The notes under the pieces are model-generated. The model ran no database searches and had not been told where the DNA came from. It was given only the letters and a program-made list of their open reading frames with translations. From the NCBI GenBank assembly GCA_020073545.1, contig JAIQEZ010000044.1, positions 1-35,345 of the forward strand: 35,345 nucleotides of DNA, in the 5' to 3' direction. The DNA is from Terriglobia bacterium. Lineage in GTDB: Bacteria; Acidobacteriota; Terriglobia; UBA7540. Every line of letters starts with the position of its first letter. The stretch's first letter is position 1. Of the stretch, positions 6,841 to 15,165 are shown piece by piece. The position numbers were made by a program, and so were the translations under genes.

Positions 6841-7869
6841 ATGTTTGAAAACACCTTGCTGGAGTCCTCGCCTAGTGCTGCGCCAGTCTTGAAACCCTGG
6901 CATTGGCTCCTCTCGATTGCCATGTGCGTGCTGGTTTTCTTGGCAGGGTTTTTCTTGCTGCCCGTGGTTTCGTTCGGGGTCGAGGAAAAGGTGATCGTGG
7001 CGCAGTCAGTTATCTTGGGCGTGGTGCTCGGCAGCTTTACCCTGATACTTTGTTACGTAGGGGCGGACGCGGGGCGCTACGGGTTCAGCCGCGGCATTTG
7101 GTTTACCGTCACCCTGCTGTTGAACCTCGTGGGCTTCATTGTTTACTTGACTTACACGGCGGCCAAAACGGGGAACTGGAAGCGCGCAACCCTTCCCATT
7201 GCGTACATCTTTGAGGCCATCATTATCGCCATGACGATGCTGTACCCGCTTATCTATACGGAGGCGCTGCCTAGGGCGCAGTTGATGACTTTCCTGTCGG
7301 CTCCCCCGCCTCCACCGCCGCCGCCACCCCCGCCGGCCGCCGCTGCCCCCAGGATCATCAGGAGAATGACTGCCGAAGACATCATGCGAGCTCCCACCGT
7401 TATTCCCCGGACCATCGCGCAGATCAAGGACGAGGAGCCGCCTCCCAGCGCCATCGGCGTGGTGGGTGGCGTGCCGGGCGGCGTGCCGGGAGGCCAGATG
7501 GGCGGTGTCATCGGGGGCGTCATCGGTGGCATGCTCTCCGCCGCGCCTCCTCCTCCTCCTCCGAAGGCGGCAGCTCCCAAGCGCATCCGCGTCGGTGGTC
7601 AAGTGGAAGCGGCAAAGTTGATCTTCCAGCCCAAACCCGAGTATCCGCCTCTGGCCAAGATGGCGCGTATTCAGGGCACGGTGCGGCTGGAGGCCGTCAT
7701 CAGTAAGGACGGCACGATTCAGGATTTGAGAGTGGTGTCGGGCCACCCGTTGCTGGTTAAAGCGGCGCTCGAGGCCGTACAGCGCTGGCGCTATCAGCCG
7801 ACGCTGCTGAACGGCGAACCGGTGGAAGTGGTTACGGAGATCGATGTGAATTTCACGTTGACGGAATAG
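6841..7869 (+). CDS. TonB-family protein with a polytopic N-terminal membrane domain
   Basis: This 342-residue protein starts at ATG 6841 behind GAGGAGG at 6825-6831. Its C-terminal domain (about 262-340: EYPPLAKMARIQGTVRLEAVISKDGTI, then ALEAVQRWRYQP) is a clear TonB C-terminal fold, which contacts TonB-dependent receptors. A Pro run near 153-165, a Gly-Val-rich repeat near 210-230 and a second Pro run make up the periplasm-spanning linker. The first 145 residues hold about four hydrophobic segments (25-48, 54-80, 88-112, 119-143) instead of the single helix of classical TonB. Its place directly before exbB-exbD-exbD indicates it is the TonB of that motor. Confidence 0.88.
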   Translation: MFENTLLESSPSAAPVLKPWHWLLSIAMCVLVFLAGFFLLPVVSFGVEEKVIVAQSVILGVVLGSFTLILCYVGADAGRYGFSRGIWFTVTLLLNLVGFIVYLTYTAAKTGNWKRATLPIAYIFEAIIIAMTMLYPLIYTEALPRAQLMTFLSAPPPPPPPPPPPAAAAPRIIRRMTAEDIMRAPTVIPRTIAQIKDEEPPPSAIGVVGGVPGGVPGGQMGGVIGGVIGGMLSAAPPPPPPKAAAPKRIRVGGQVEAAKLIFQPKPEYPPLAKMARIQGTVRLEAVISKDGTIQDLRVVSGHPLLVKAALEAVQRWRYQPTLLNGEPVEVVTEIDVNFTLTE

Positions 7870-7910
7870 TCAGAGGATTTTGGAAAATTCCGAGGAGGGA
7901 ACACAACATC

Positions 7911-8645
7911 ATGTTAGCGTCAAACCTTATGGCTCTGGGTCTATGGTTATTCCAGGAAGAGGCTGCGGTGGGTTTTGATCCTGTTTCCATGTGGCGATCG
8001 ATGGGCTGGCCGGCCCGCACGGTCGTGATCGTGCTGTTGGTCATGTCGGCCTGGTCGATCGGGGTCATCATCGACCGTTGGATTGCCTTTAGCTCCGCCC
8101 GCAAGCAGTCGCGGATTTTCGCCCCGGCTGTGGCGGGCGCCTTGAAGGATGGCAAGATTGACGAAGCCATTTCCATTGCCGAGCAGAACAAGCGGAGCCA
8201 CCTGGCGAAAGTGGTCACCGCGGGTCTGCAGGAATTCCAGGCGCACCAGGTTTCTGCGGAAATTTCCGGCGAGACCATCGAAGCCTCCAAGCGCGCTCTG
8301 GAGCGGGCCGCGGCCATCGTGCACGCGGAACTGAAGCGCGGCGTTTCCGGGCTTGCCTCGATTGGCTCCACGGCTCCTTTCATCGGCCTGTTCGGCACCG
8401 TTCTGGGCATCATCCACGCGTTCCAGGGAATTTCCCAGGCGAAGTCCACGGGTCTGGCGGCCGTTGCCGGCGGTATCGCGGAGGCGCTGGTCACCACCGC
8501 CATCGGCTTGTTCGTGGCCATCCCGGCCGTGATGGTCTACAACTACTTCACCACCAAGATCGAATCGTTCGACGTCGAGATGGACAACTCCTCGTCCGAG
8601 TTGATTGACTACTTCATCAAGCGGACGTCGCGGGGGAAGAGGTAA
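7911..8645 (+). CDS. exbB: ExbB/TolQ/MotA-family proton-channel protein
   Basis: This 244-residue inner-membrane protein starts at ATG 7911 behind GAGGAGGG at 7892-7899. There is a membrane helix at about 38-58 (VVIVLLVMSAWSIGVIIDRW) and a cytoplasmic helical region rich in Ala/Glu. The conserved block GLASIGSTAPFIGLFGTVLGIIHAF is the ExbB/TolQ signature helix, and VAGGIAEALVTTAIGLFVAIPAVMVYNYF is the last helix with its characteristic Thr residues. With ExbD it converts proton flow into mechanical work on TonB. Its stop abuts the ATG of the next gene. Confidence 0.93.
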   Translation: MLASNLMALGLWLFQEEAAVGFDPVSMWRSMGWPARTVVIVLLVMSAWSIGVIIDRWIAFSSARKQSRIFAPAVAGALKDGKIDEAISIAEQNKRSHLAKVVTAGLQEFQAHQVSAEISGETIEASKRALERAAAIVHAELKRGVSGLASIGSTAPFIGLFGTVLGIIHAFQGISQAKSTGLAAVAGGIAEALVTTAIGLFVAIPAVMVYNYFTTKIESFDVEMDNSSSELIDYFIKRTSRGKR

Positions 8646-9095
8646 ATGGCCAAGAAAACCACGACGCTTGGGGCAGTCTCTGATATCAACGTGACCCCCA
8701 TGGTGGATGTGATGCTCGTCCTGCTGATCATCTTCATGGTGATTACACCGATGTTGCAGAAGGGTGTCAGCGTGGACTTGGCGCGTGTCCAGAATCCCCG
8801 GTCTATGGCGGACGCCGACAAGGAAGACGCGGTGGTGCTGGCGGTCTCCCGGGATGGGAAGACCTATCTGGGGTCCACTCCCATCCAGATCGACCAGATC
8901 ACCTCCACGGTGAGAGAGCGGCTTACCAACAAGTTGGACAAGACGGTCTACGTCAAAAGCGATGCACGCACTAGGTACGGCGACGTGGTCACCGTGGTGG
9001 ACGACGTCCGCGCCGCAGGAGTGGACGCGCTCGGTCTGCTGACCGAACGAGTTGAACGCCGCACGGCGGGAACGGCTCCGGAAGGCCTGCAGTAA
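8646..9095 (+). CDS. exbD: ExbD/TolR-family protein, first copy
   Basis: This 149-residue single-span protein starts immediately after the exbB stop codon, implying translational coupling. It has the family hallmark: a short cytoplasmic N-terminus with DINVTPMVDVMLVLLIIFMVITP, in which the membrane Asp (VD of PMVDVMLVLL) is the proton-carrying residue. The periplasmic domain includes VYVKSDARTRYGDVVTVVDDVRAAG. It differs clearly in sequence from the second copy downstream. Confidence 0.92.
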   Translation: MAKKTTTLGAVSDINVTPMVDVMLVLLIIFMVITPMLQKGVSVDLARVQNPRSMADADKEDAVVLAVSRDGKTYLGSTPIQIDQITSTVRERLTNKLDKTVYVKSDARTRYGDVVTVVDDVRAAGVDALGLLTERVERRTAGTAPEGLQ

Positions 9096-9149
9096 ACGCG
9101 CACCCGGCGCGCTGGCCTCGGTTGGTTTAACCCGAAGGAGGGTAGTACT

Positions 9150-9575
9150 ATGGCTATGGCCGCGGGGGGTGGCAAGAAAGGTGTCATGGTGGACATGAAT
9201 GTCACCCCGCTGATCGATGTCTTGCTGGTGCTGCTCATCATCTTCATGGTGATCACACCCCTGACGCCCAAAGGATTGGACGCGCTCGTTCCTCAGCCGA
9301 ATCCGAACAAGGCGCAACCCGAACCGAGCACTAACCGCACCGTCGTGGTCAGTATCGATGCGCAGCGGCAAATCAAGATCAATCAAGAACCGACCAATAT
9401 CGCCGCGCTCGGCTCCCGGCTCGAGGACATCTTCAAGACTCGAAACGAGCGTGTAATGTTCGTGAAGGGTGATCCCACGCTGCCTTTTGGCGATATCGCC
9501 GAGATCATTGACATTGCCAAGGGCGCCGGGATTGACAAGATTGGGTTAATTACCAAAGCGGTTGAGGAAGGCTAG
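9150..9575 (+). CDS. exbD: ExbD/TolR-family protein, second copy
   Basis: This 141-residue protein starts at ATG 9150 behind GAAGGAGGG. It again shows DMNVTPLIDVLLVLLIIFMVITPL with the membrane Asp, then a periplasmic domain with VMFVKGDPTLPFGDIAEIIDIAKGAGIDKIGLIT. Tandem exbD genes suggest a heteromeric ExbD pair in the motor; this is inference. The following TPR gene starts 37 nt after its stop. Confidence 0.92.
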   Translation: MAMAAGGGKKGVMVDMNVTPLIDVLLVLLIIFMVITPLTPKGLDALVPQPNPNKAQPEPSTNRTVVVSIDAQRQIKINQEPTNIAALGSRLEDIFKTRNERVMFVKGDPTLPFGDIAEIIDIAKGAGIDKIGLITKAVEEG

Positions 9576-9612
9576 TAGTTCCCCACTTGCTTCAGTTGAG
9601 GGAGGAACCCCG

Positions 9613-10437
9613 ATGAAATATTACAGGCTCGCCCCGCTCTGTGGGGCGCTGCTGCTCGCAGCCGTTTCTTGCGGGTGCAGCAAGTTGAAGGCGCGTGACC
9701 AGCTCAACAAGGGGGTCGTCGCGTTCCGCAACGCGCAGTTCCAGCCCGCGATCATGTACTTTAAGAATGCCGTGGCTCTTGATCCGACGATGCTTAATGC
9801 CCGGCTTTATCTCGCCACGGCGATCGCCCAGCAGTACATTCCGGGCGGCGACTCTCCCGACAATATCAAGATTGCTGACCAGGCGATCGAGGCTTTCCAG
9901 GATGTGCTGAAGATGGATCCGGGGAATATCACCGCCATCGCCAGCATCGCCCAAGTCTATTACAACATGAAGAAATTCGACAAGGCCAAGGAATTCCAGC
10001 AGCGCCGGCTCAAGCTTGAACCCACCAACCCGGAGCCTTACTACTGGATCGGTGTGCTGGATTGGGCCATCTGCTACCCGCGCACGCAGTTGCTTCGGAG
10101 GGATCTGAAGATCGACACGCCCAAGGATCCTAAACAACCGGACGTGCTGCCGCCATTTCCCAAGAAGGCGCTCGCGGACCTGTCCGACCAGAACGGGTCG
10201 CTCGTCGAAGAAGGCATCAACGCCCTGATGAAGGCCATCGAGCTCAAACCGAACGATTCCGATTCGATGGTCTATCTCAATCTGATGTATCGCCAGAAGG
10301 CGGAGATCGAGACGGACGCGGTTGCGCGCGAGGCAGATGTAAGAACGGCCAATGATTGGATGGAGAAGGCTCTCATCGCCAAGAAGGGGGGAGCCGTTGC
10401 CGTGGGTGCGAGCCCGACCAGCCCTGCGGGCCAGTAG
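9613..10437 (+). CDS. TPR-repeat lipoprotein
   Basis: This 274-residue protein starts at ATG 9613 behind GGAGG at 9601-9605. A frame-consistent upstream codon at 9562 lies within the preceding exbD and is unlikely. The N-terminus is a lipoprotein signal with LLLAAVSC, placing the lipidated Cys at residue 20 (or 22). TPR-like helical pairs follow: NKGVVAFRNAQFQPAIMYFKNAVALDPT, a second containing AFQDVLKMDPGNITAIASIAQVYYNMKKFDKA, and a third near residues 195-225. It ends the TonB/Exb run and is closed by a strong hairpin. The role is unknown; an envelope scaffold for the motor is a guess from position. Confidence 0.82.
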   Translation: MKYYRLAPLCGALLLAAVSCGCSKLKARDQLNKGVVAFRNAQFQPAIMYFKNAVALDPTMLNARLYLATAIAQQYIPGGDSPDNIKIADQAIEAFQDVLKMDPGNITAIASIAQVYYNMKKFDKAKEFQQRRLKLEPTNPEPYYWIGVLDWAICYPRTQLLRRDLKIDTPKDPKQPDVLPPFPKKALADLSDQNGSLVEEGINALMKAIELKPNDSDSMVYLNLMYRQKAEIETDAVAREADVRTANDWMEKALIAKKGGAVAVGASPTSPAGQ

Positions 10438-10463
10438 ACCGACACTTCCCCTTCTCGAGATTC

Positions 10464-10509
10464 AGGCCGGATTCGTCTTGGCCCGCACGGGCGAAGGCGA
10501 ATCCGGCCT
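10464..10509 (+). terminator. Strong hairpin, terminator of the sec/ton run
   Basis: A perfect 12-bp stem (10464-10475 with 10498-10509) encloses a second small hairpin (GCCC 10481-10484 with GGGC 10489-10492). A short T-containing stretch follows (CGCATTTTC). It lies between the convergent TPR gene and the binding-protein gene and could stop transcription from both sides. Confidence 0.65.
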
Positions 10510-10555
10510 TCGCATTTTCAACCCCGCATAGCGTTCCGCTTGCCACCGTCCAGGA

Positions 10556-11554
10556 TCATAGCGGGTTCGGGCGGTTAGCGGCAGCCGCGCGGAAGTCTTC
10601 CAGATTGCCCGCGTTGATGACGTTGGTGCCGGTATCCACGCGCGTCGGCAGTGGCGAAGCGGGCGCCGTTCGCCAGTCCTTGAACTCGTGCACCACGTTG
10701 TGGTGCAGGTCGTCCAGGAACCGCAGCCCGTAGAACGCCATCGTGTAGGGTTTCTGGGTGATCGTCGTCGAGATCACTTTTTGCTGGATAAAGTCGAGCG
10801 TCTCCGGGTCCCTGTCCATGGCCACGATGGGGATCTGGCCGCCCAGGTTGAGCCGGTGCAGCGTCTCCGCCGCGCCCGGACCGCCTGAAGCCTCCAGGCA
10901 CAGGAAGCCTTCGATCGTTTCCTTTTTTGTAAACAGCCCGGAAATCAGATCGTTGGCCGTGCGGGGATCGCCCTGGTCGTCGAGCGTGCGGGCGATCTTG
11001 AGGTCCGGGTACTTCGCAAAAACCTCCTGCGCGCCGCGCAGGCGTTCCTCCAGGTTGAGCTGGCCGGGGACCGTGATCACCACCAGCCGGCCCTTACCGT
11101 TCATCAAGCTCGCGATTTGCCTTCCGCTCTCTATGCCGGCTTGGCGGTTGTCCGTGCCGATGTATAGGATGCGCTTGGAATCGGGCGCGTCCGTGTCCAT
11201 CGTGGCCACGGGAATTCCCGCAGCGATGGCCTCGTTGATGGCCGCGGTGAAAAGCTCCGGCCGTCCGGGCGCCACCAGGATCCCCGAGGGATGTTGCGCT
11301 ACCGCTTCCTTGAACACCTGCAGTTCTTCCTCGGGCGAATAGAACGTGGGCCCTCGGAAGTCTGCCTTCACACGCAATCCATGCGCAGCATCCATGAAGC
11401 CTGCCCGCGCTTCTTGCCAGTACGAAAGGTTGATGTTCGCGGCCACCAGGATGTACCGCTCCGTTTCTTCATGAAAAGGCTTCTGGCAGGAAACGGAAAA
11501 AGCGGTGACTAGAAGCATCGCCAGGAAAATCACGATCGGATGACGCGGTCGCAT
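10556..11554 (-). CDS. Periplasmic sugar-type substrate-binding lipoprotein (RbsB-like)
   Basis: This 332-residue protein starts at ATG 11554 behind a strong GAGGAGG. The N-terminus is a lipoprotein signal peptide (IVIFLAMLLVTAFSVSC, Cys near 23). The mature part resembles type I periplasmic binding proteins of the ribose/galactose class: ILVAANINLSYWQEARAGFMDAA, then SGILVAPGRPELFTAAINEAIAAGIPVATMDTDAP. Further matches are YIGTDNRQAGIESGRQIASLMNGKGRLVVI and the C-lobe IPIVAMDRDPETLDFIQQKVISTTITQKPYTMAFYGL. No ABC permease or ATPase gene lies nearby, so it is an orphan. It might serve a distant transporter or act as a sensor. Confidence 0.82.
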   Translation of the reverse strand: MRPRHPIVIFLAMLLVTAFSVSCQKPFHEETERYILVAANINLSYWQEARAGFMDAAHGLRVKADFRGPTFYSPEEELQVFKEAVAQHPSGILVAPGRPELFTAAINEAIAAGIPVATMDTDAPDSKRILYIGTDNRQAGIESGRQIASLMNGKGRLVVITVPGQLNLEERLRGAQEVFAKYPDLKIARTLDDQGDPRTANDLISGLFTKKETIEGFLCLEASGGPGAAETLHRLNLGGQIPIVAMDRDPETLDFIQQKVISTTITQKPYTMAFYGLRFLDDLHHNVVHEFKDWRTAPASPLPTRVDTGTNVINAGNLEDFRAAAANRPNPL

Positions 11555-11921
11555 GGTTTCCTCCTCGCTTTCGGTGCACCTCTCCGGGCAGGAATCCGAA
11601 TTACGGAAGTCTCCCCCCGGCACTCGCTTGCAGGAAGAAAGGGTATCACAAAATCCCGCCGTGGGGGTCCTGTCCTCCCGCCCCAGCGTCATCCTGGGGG
11701 CTGACGACTGCACCGCTCCATGCCCGGGTGGGGCGTTTCCCGCCCGCTCCCTCGCTTGCATCCGTGTCGTCGCCGCCCCGGCGGGCTCCGGAAAAGCGCG
11801 CGGGACGCGCGGCAGGCCGCGTGGGCATCGCCGCTCATCAGGAAGTTTCCCCTCACGATGTGGGACCTCCGGCCGCGGCTACACCGTTCTTCCGCAACCT
11901 GCTAGAATGGCGGAAGGAGTT
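11555..11921. other. Divergent intergenic region between the binding-protein gene and rel
   Basis: The region carries the upstream sequences of two divergent genes. TAGAAT at 11903-11908 is a plausible -10 for rel, and GGAAGGAG at 11912-11919 its ribosome site. The rel frame is open back to 11553, but the translated extension has no domain character and no good start context, so it is treated as non-coding. I see no repeat or RNA gene here. Confidence 0.45.
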
Positions 11922-14069
11922 ATGCTTCGATTCGAGGACATCTTACGCGAAGTGCAGTCCTACCGCCCGGGTGAGGACCTGTCCCTGCTCCGCAAGGCTT
12001 ACGAGTTCACCGCCTCGCAGCACGCCCGGCAGATGCGCCTTTCCGGCGAGCCGTTCATTTCGCATCCGCTGGAAGTGGTGCATATCCTCGCGGAGATGAA
12101 GCTCGATCCCGTCTGTCTGGTGGCGGGCATGTTGCACGACGTGATCGAGGACACGCGCACCACGCCGGAACTGGTGCGGCAGGACTTTGGCGCCGAGGTG
12201 GCGCGCATCGTCGAGGGCGTCACCAAGATCAGCCGCATCAAGTTCCTGAGCCCGGAAGAGCAACAGGCTGAAAACTTTCGCAAGATGATTCTCGCCATGG
12301 TGGACGACATCCGCGTGGTCCTGGTCAAGCTGGCGGACCGTCTGCACAACATGCGCACGCTCGAATATCTTCCCCCCGACCGTCGCGAGCACGTGGCGCG
12401 CGAAACCGTGGAGATCTACGCGCCCATCGCTCACCGCTTGGGCATGGGAAAGGTGCGCGGCGAATTGGAAGACCTCGCCTTCCGTCATCTGGAGCCGGCG
12501 GCATTTGAGGAACTCAAGGGCGCCGTGGAAAGCCGTCGCAAGGTCAGCGATGAATTTCTGGCCGAAGTGCGCGCGCAGGTCGAAGCCAAAATGAAGGAGA
12601 CGAATGTCCCGGCGCGTGTGGAAGGCCGCATCAAGCGCCTTTACAGCATCTGGCAGAAGCTGCGCCGCCAGCAAATCTCCATCGAACAGGTCTACGACCT
12701 GCTCGCCGTCCGCATCATCACCGATAACGTCAAGAACTGTTACGCGGCGCTGGGGGTCATTCACAACACCTGGCGGCCCGTCCCCGGTCGCATCAAGGAT
12801 TTCATCGCCATTCCCCGTCCGAACCTCTACCAGTCGCTGCACACTTCCGTCATCGGCCCGCACGGCCAGCCCTTTGAAGTGCAGATTCGCACCGAGGAAA
12901 TGCACCGCCTCGCGGAGGAGGGCATCGCCGCGCACTGGAAGTACAAGGACGGCCGCCCGCTCCGGCAGCAGGACGAGGAGCGCTTCGCCTGGCTGCGCCA
13001 CCTCGTGGAGTGGCAGCAGGAGATGCGCGATCCGGGCGAGTTCCTCTCCACGCTTAAGATCGATCTCTACCCGGAAGAGGTCTATACCTTCACGCCCATG
13101 GGTAAAGTCATCGTCTTACCGCGCGACGCCACCCCTGTCGACTTCGCCTACGCCATCCACACCGAGGTCGGCCATCACTGCGTGGGCGCCAAGGTCAACG
13201 GCCGCATCGTGCCGCTCAAGTACCGGCTGCGCAACGGCGATATCGTCGAGATCGTCACCCAGGCAAACCACGCGCCCAGTCGCGATTGGCTCGGGCTGAT
13301 CAAGACCTCCCGCGCGCGCAACAAAATCAAGCACTGGATCAATGTCGCGCAGCGCAAGCAGGCGCTCGATATCGGCAAGCGCCTACTCGAAAAGGAAGCA
13401 CGCAAATACGATATTACCTTGAAGAAGGTTACCGACGAAGATTACGCGCGTGTTTCGCGCGATTACGGCTGCACGGCGGCCGACGATCTTTACGCCGGCA
13501 TCGGCTACGGAAAATTCGCGGCGCGGCAGGTGCTCTCGAAATTGGTACCCTCCGCCCAGCTCGAGCCCGCCCCGGCCTCGCGCCTTGCGAGTTCCTTCAA
13601 ACGCGCATTCGGCGTGTCCTCCGACCTCGCCATCCAGGTTGACGGGCACGACGATCTGATGGTCTATCGCGCCAAGTGCTGCAACCCCGTGCGCGGCGAG
13701 GAAATCATCGGCTACATCACGCGCGGCAAAGGCATCGCTGTGCACGCCCGGCACTGCACCAACGTTCAGAATCTGCTCTACGACGCCGACCGCCGCATCG
13801 ACGTCGAGTGGGTCGGCCCCAAGTACGGCGTCTATCCGGTCAAGCTCGTGCTGGTCACGGAAGATCGCCAGGGCATGCTCGCGGACGTCACCTCCGCCAT
13901 CGCGGGCGTGCACTCGAATATCCAGAACATCGGGGCGCGCACCGGCGACAACCGCGCCAACATTGATGTCACCGTCGATATCGTAGATCTCGAACACCTG
14001 GAAAAGATCATCTCCTCCCTGCGCAAGATCGAAGGCGTCTTTGAGGTCCAACGGGTCATACAGTCCTGA
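11922..14069 (+). CDS. rel: Bifunctional (p)ppGpp synthetase/hydrolase
   Basis: Rel/SpoT enzymes make and degrade (p)ppGpp in the stringent response. The 715-residue protein starts at ATG 11922 next to GGAAGGAG; an in-frame ATG at 11907 is the alternative. The hydrolase HD motif is intact (H72-D73-V-I-E76-D77). The synthetase domain shows RIKDFIAIPRPNLYQSLHTS from residue 290 and EVQIRT from 319. A TGS domain follows near 380-445 (VYTFTPMGKVIVLPRDATPVDFAYAIHTEVG), then a helical/zinc-finger region with CCNPVRGEEIIGYITRGKGI, and a C-terminal ACT domain near 640-715. Both catalytic halves look complete, indicating a bifunctional Rel. ridA follows in the same direction. Confidence 0.95.
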   Translation: MLRFEDILREVQSYRPGEDLSLLRKAYEFTASQHARQMRLSGEPFISHPLEVVHILAEMKLDPVCLVAGMLHDVIEDTRTTPELVRQDFGAEVARIVEGVTKISRIKFLSPEEQQAENFRKMILAMVDDIRVVLVKLADRLHNMRTLEYLPPDRREHVARETVEIYAPIAHRLGMGKVRGELEDLAFRHLEPAAFEELKGAVESRRKVSDEFLAEVRAQVEAKMKETNVPARVEGRIKRLYSIWQKLRRQQISIEQVYDLLAVRIITDNVKNCYAALGVIHNTWRPVPGRIKDFIAIPRPNLYQSLHTSVIGPHGQPFEVQIRTEEMHRLAEEGIAAHWKYKDGRPLRQQDEERFAWLRHLVEWQQEMRDPGEFLSTLKIDLYPEEVYTFTPMGKVIVLPRDATPVDFAYAIHTEVGHHCVGAKVNGRIVPLKYRLRNGDIVEIVTQANHAPSRDWLGLIKTSRARNKIKHWINVAQRKQALDIGKRLLEKEARKYDITLKKVTDEDYARVSRDYGCTAADDLYAGIGYGKFAARQVLSKLVPSAQLEPAPASRLASSFKRAFGVSSDLAIQVDGHDDLMVYRAKCCNPVRGEEIIGYITRGKGIAVHARHCTNVQNLLYDADRRIDVEWVGPKYGVYPVKLVLVTEDRQGMLADVTSAIAGVHSNIQNIGARTGDNRANIDVTVDIVDLEHLEKIISSLRKIEGVFEVQRVIQS

Positions 14070-14183
14070 GCTCGCCGGGCGTTATTTCTTCCTCTCAAAT
14101 GCGGCAGCTTGCCGCGGCGCGGTGTAAAGTTTTCACGCGGTGCCGCACCTTCGCCGGGGCCCCGTCGCGTGTGGCGATTTGTT

Positions 14184-14213
14184 TTGCGGCCTGACAAGCC
14201 GTCACACTAGAAT
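14184..14213 (+). promoter_or_regulatory. Possible sigma-70-type promoter of ridA
   Basis: TTGCGG at 14184-14189 and TAGAAT at 14208-14213 are separated by 18 nt. The -10 is good and the -35 weak. It lies 36 nt upstream of the ridA GTG start. The call is by eye only. Confidence 0.35.
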
Positions 14214-14248
14214 GTCTGCGCACTCTCGTTCAACGGTTGGAGGATCAC

Positions 14249-14635
14249 GTGAGCAAACAAGCGATCTCCACGGCGCAGGCGCCGGCGGCCATCGGCCCAT
14301 ATTCGCAGGCGATTCGATCCGGCAACCTGATTTTCGTCTCGGGGCAAATTCCTCTTGACCCTGCCACGGGCCAGCTCGTGGAAGGCGACGCCGGGGTTCA
14401 GACCGAGCGCGTGCTGCGGAATCTCGCCGCGATTCTCGAGGCCGCGGGCGCGAGCCTTGCACAGGTTCTGAAGACCACGGTCTATTTGAAGGATCTAGGG
14501 GATTTCGGAAGAATGAATGAGGTCTACGCGCGTTTCTTCGGCGACCGCCCGCCGGCGCGCGCTACGGTGGAGGTGGCACGGCTGCCGCGCGACGTGTCGG
14601 TGGAGATTGAACTGATCGCCGAAGTGGAGGGGTGA
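14249..14635 (+). CDS. ridA: RidA-family enamine/imine deaminase
   Basis: RidA hydrolyses reactive 2-aminoacrylate-type imines released by PLP enzymes. The GTG at 14249 is chosen because GGAGG at 14239-14243 precedes it; a TTG at 14237 overlaps that site. The 128-residue protein shows [28 protein letters not shown], then [22 protein letters not shown] and the substrate-binding [12 protein letters not shown] with Arg104, matching the family's conserved Arg105. The C-terminus [11 protein letters not shown] is standard. The length is normal. Confidence 0.94.
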   Translation: MSKQAISTAQAPAAIGPYSQAIRSGNLIFVSGQIPLDPATGQLVEGDAGVQTERVLRNLAAILEAAGASLAQVLKTTVYLKDLGDFGRMNEVYARFFGDRPPARATVEVARLPRDVSVEIELIAEVEG

Positions 14636-14730
14636 GAACCGGGACCCGCAGCGCTTCTCGCTTGCGCCCTGGGGGCGTGGCAGCGCGCCCGTGTCCCCTC
14701 CCATCTGATTGCCCACAACGCGCGGGCCGC

Positions 14731-14818
14731 GCGATCAGTGGTGACCCCTCACCCGTCCCGACGAGTCGGGACACCCTCTACCCCAAGGGGGAGAGGGCTG
14801 TTAACTCGAACTGATCGC
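14731..14818. repeat. Nested-hairpin repeat element between ridA and rpmB
   Basis: A perfect 9-bp outer inverted repeat (GCGATCAGT 14731-14739, ACTGATCGC 14810-14818) encloses two hairpins. The first is an 8-bp stem with a 2-nt loop, GTCCCGAC / GTCGGGAC, around 14755-14772. The second is a nested CCCTC..CCCC / GGGG..GAGGG stem around 14774-14797. It lies between the convergent ends of ridA and rpmB and may also act as a terminator. It resembles the core of the larger repeat at 24633-24972. Confidence 0.6.
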
Positions 14819-14866
14819 CCGGGCGACAGGGGAGCGTAGTTGTCAAGAATCAAGCGGGACACGGCA

Positions 14867-15058
14867 CTAGCTGACCTTGATGACTTTCCCCGAGCGAATG
14901 CATGCCGTGCACGCGTAGATGGTTTTGTGCGCGCCGTTCACAACCGCACGCACACGCCGCAGGTTGGGATTCCAGCGGCGCTTGGTCACATTGTGCGCGT
15001 GACTGATCCGGTTTCCGTATTTGGGACCTTTTCCGCAAAGGTCGCACGTGCGAGCCAT
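14867..15058 (-). CDS. rpmB: 50S ribosomal protein L28
   Basis: This 63-residue protein starts at ATG 15058 behind AGAGGTG. It has the L28 signature MARTCDLCGKGPKYGNRISHAHN, then TKRRWNPNLRRVRA and a C-terminal CTACIRSGKVIKV. Both Cys pairs (CDLC and CTAC) are present, so this is the zinc-binding (C+) form. A longer frame upstream of 15058 lacks a ribosome site. It is a lone ribosomal-protein gene, divergent from the parvulin gene. Confidence 0.95.
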   Translation of the reverse strand: MARTCDLCGKGPKYGNRISHAHNVTKRRWNPNLRRVRAVVNGAHKTIYACTACIRSGKVIKVS

Positions 15059-15153
15059 CGCTACACCTCTTCTGATCTCAACAACTGAAGTTCGCCATGG
15101 GTTCATTCTATCAGACCCCTGCTATTTTGCCACCGGGAAAGCACGTCGCGAGT

Positions 15154-15165
15154 TACAATGGGCTC
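15154..15165 (+). promoter_or_regulatory. -10 element placing the transcript start at the ATG (possible leaderless mRNA)
   Basis: TACAAT at 15154-15159 is followed by six bases and then ATG at 15166, so a standard start site would fall on the A of the ATG. No Shine-Dalgarno precedes this ATG. No good -35 was found at 16-18 nt. Confidence 0.35.

Noticed and set aside
7947-9386. Long minus-strand open frame (479 codons) opposite exbB and exbD
   Set aside because: It is an antisense shadow; composition is His/Arg/Asp-rich as expected from reversed GC-rich codons.
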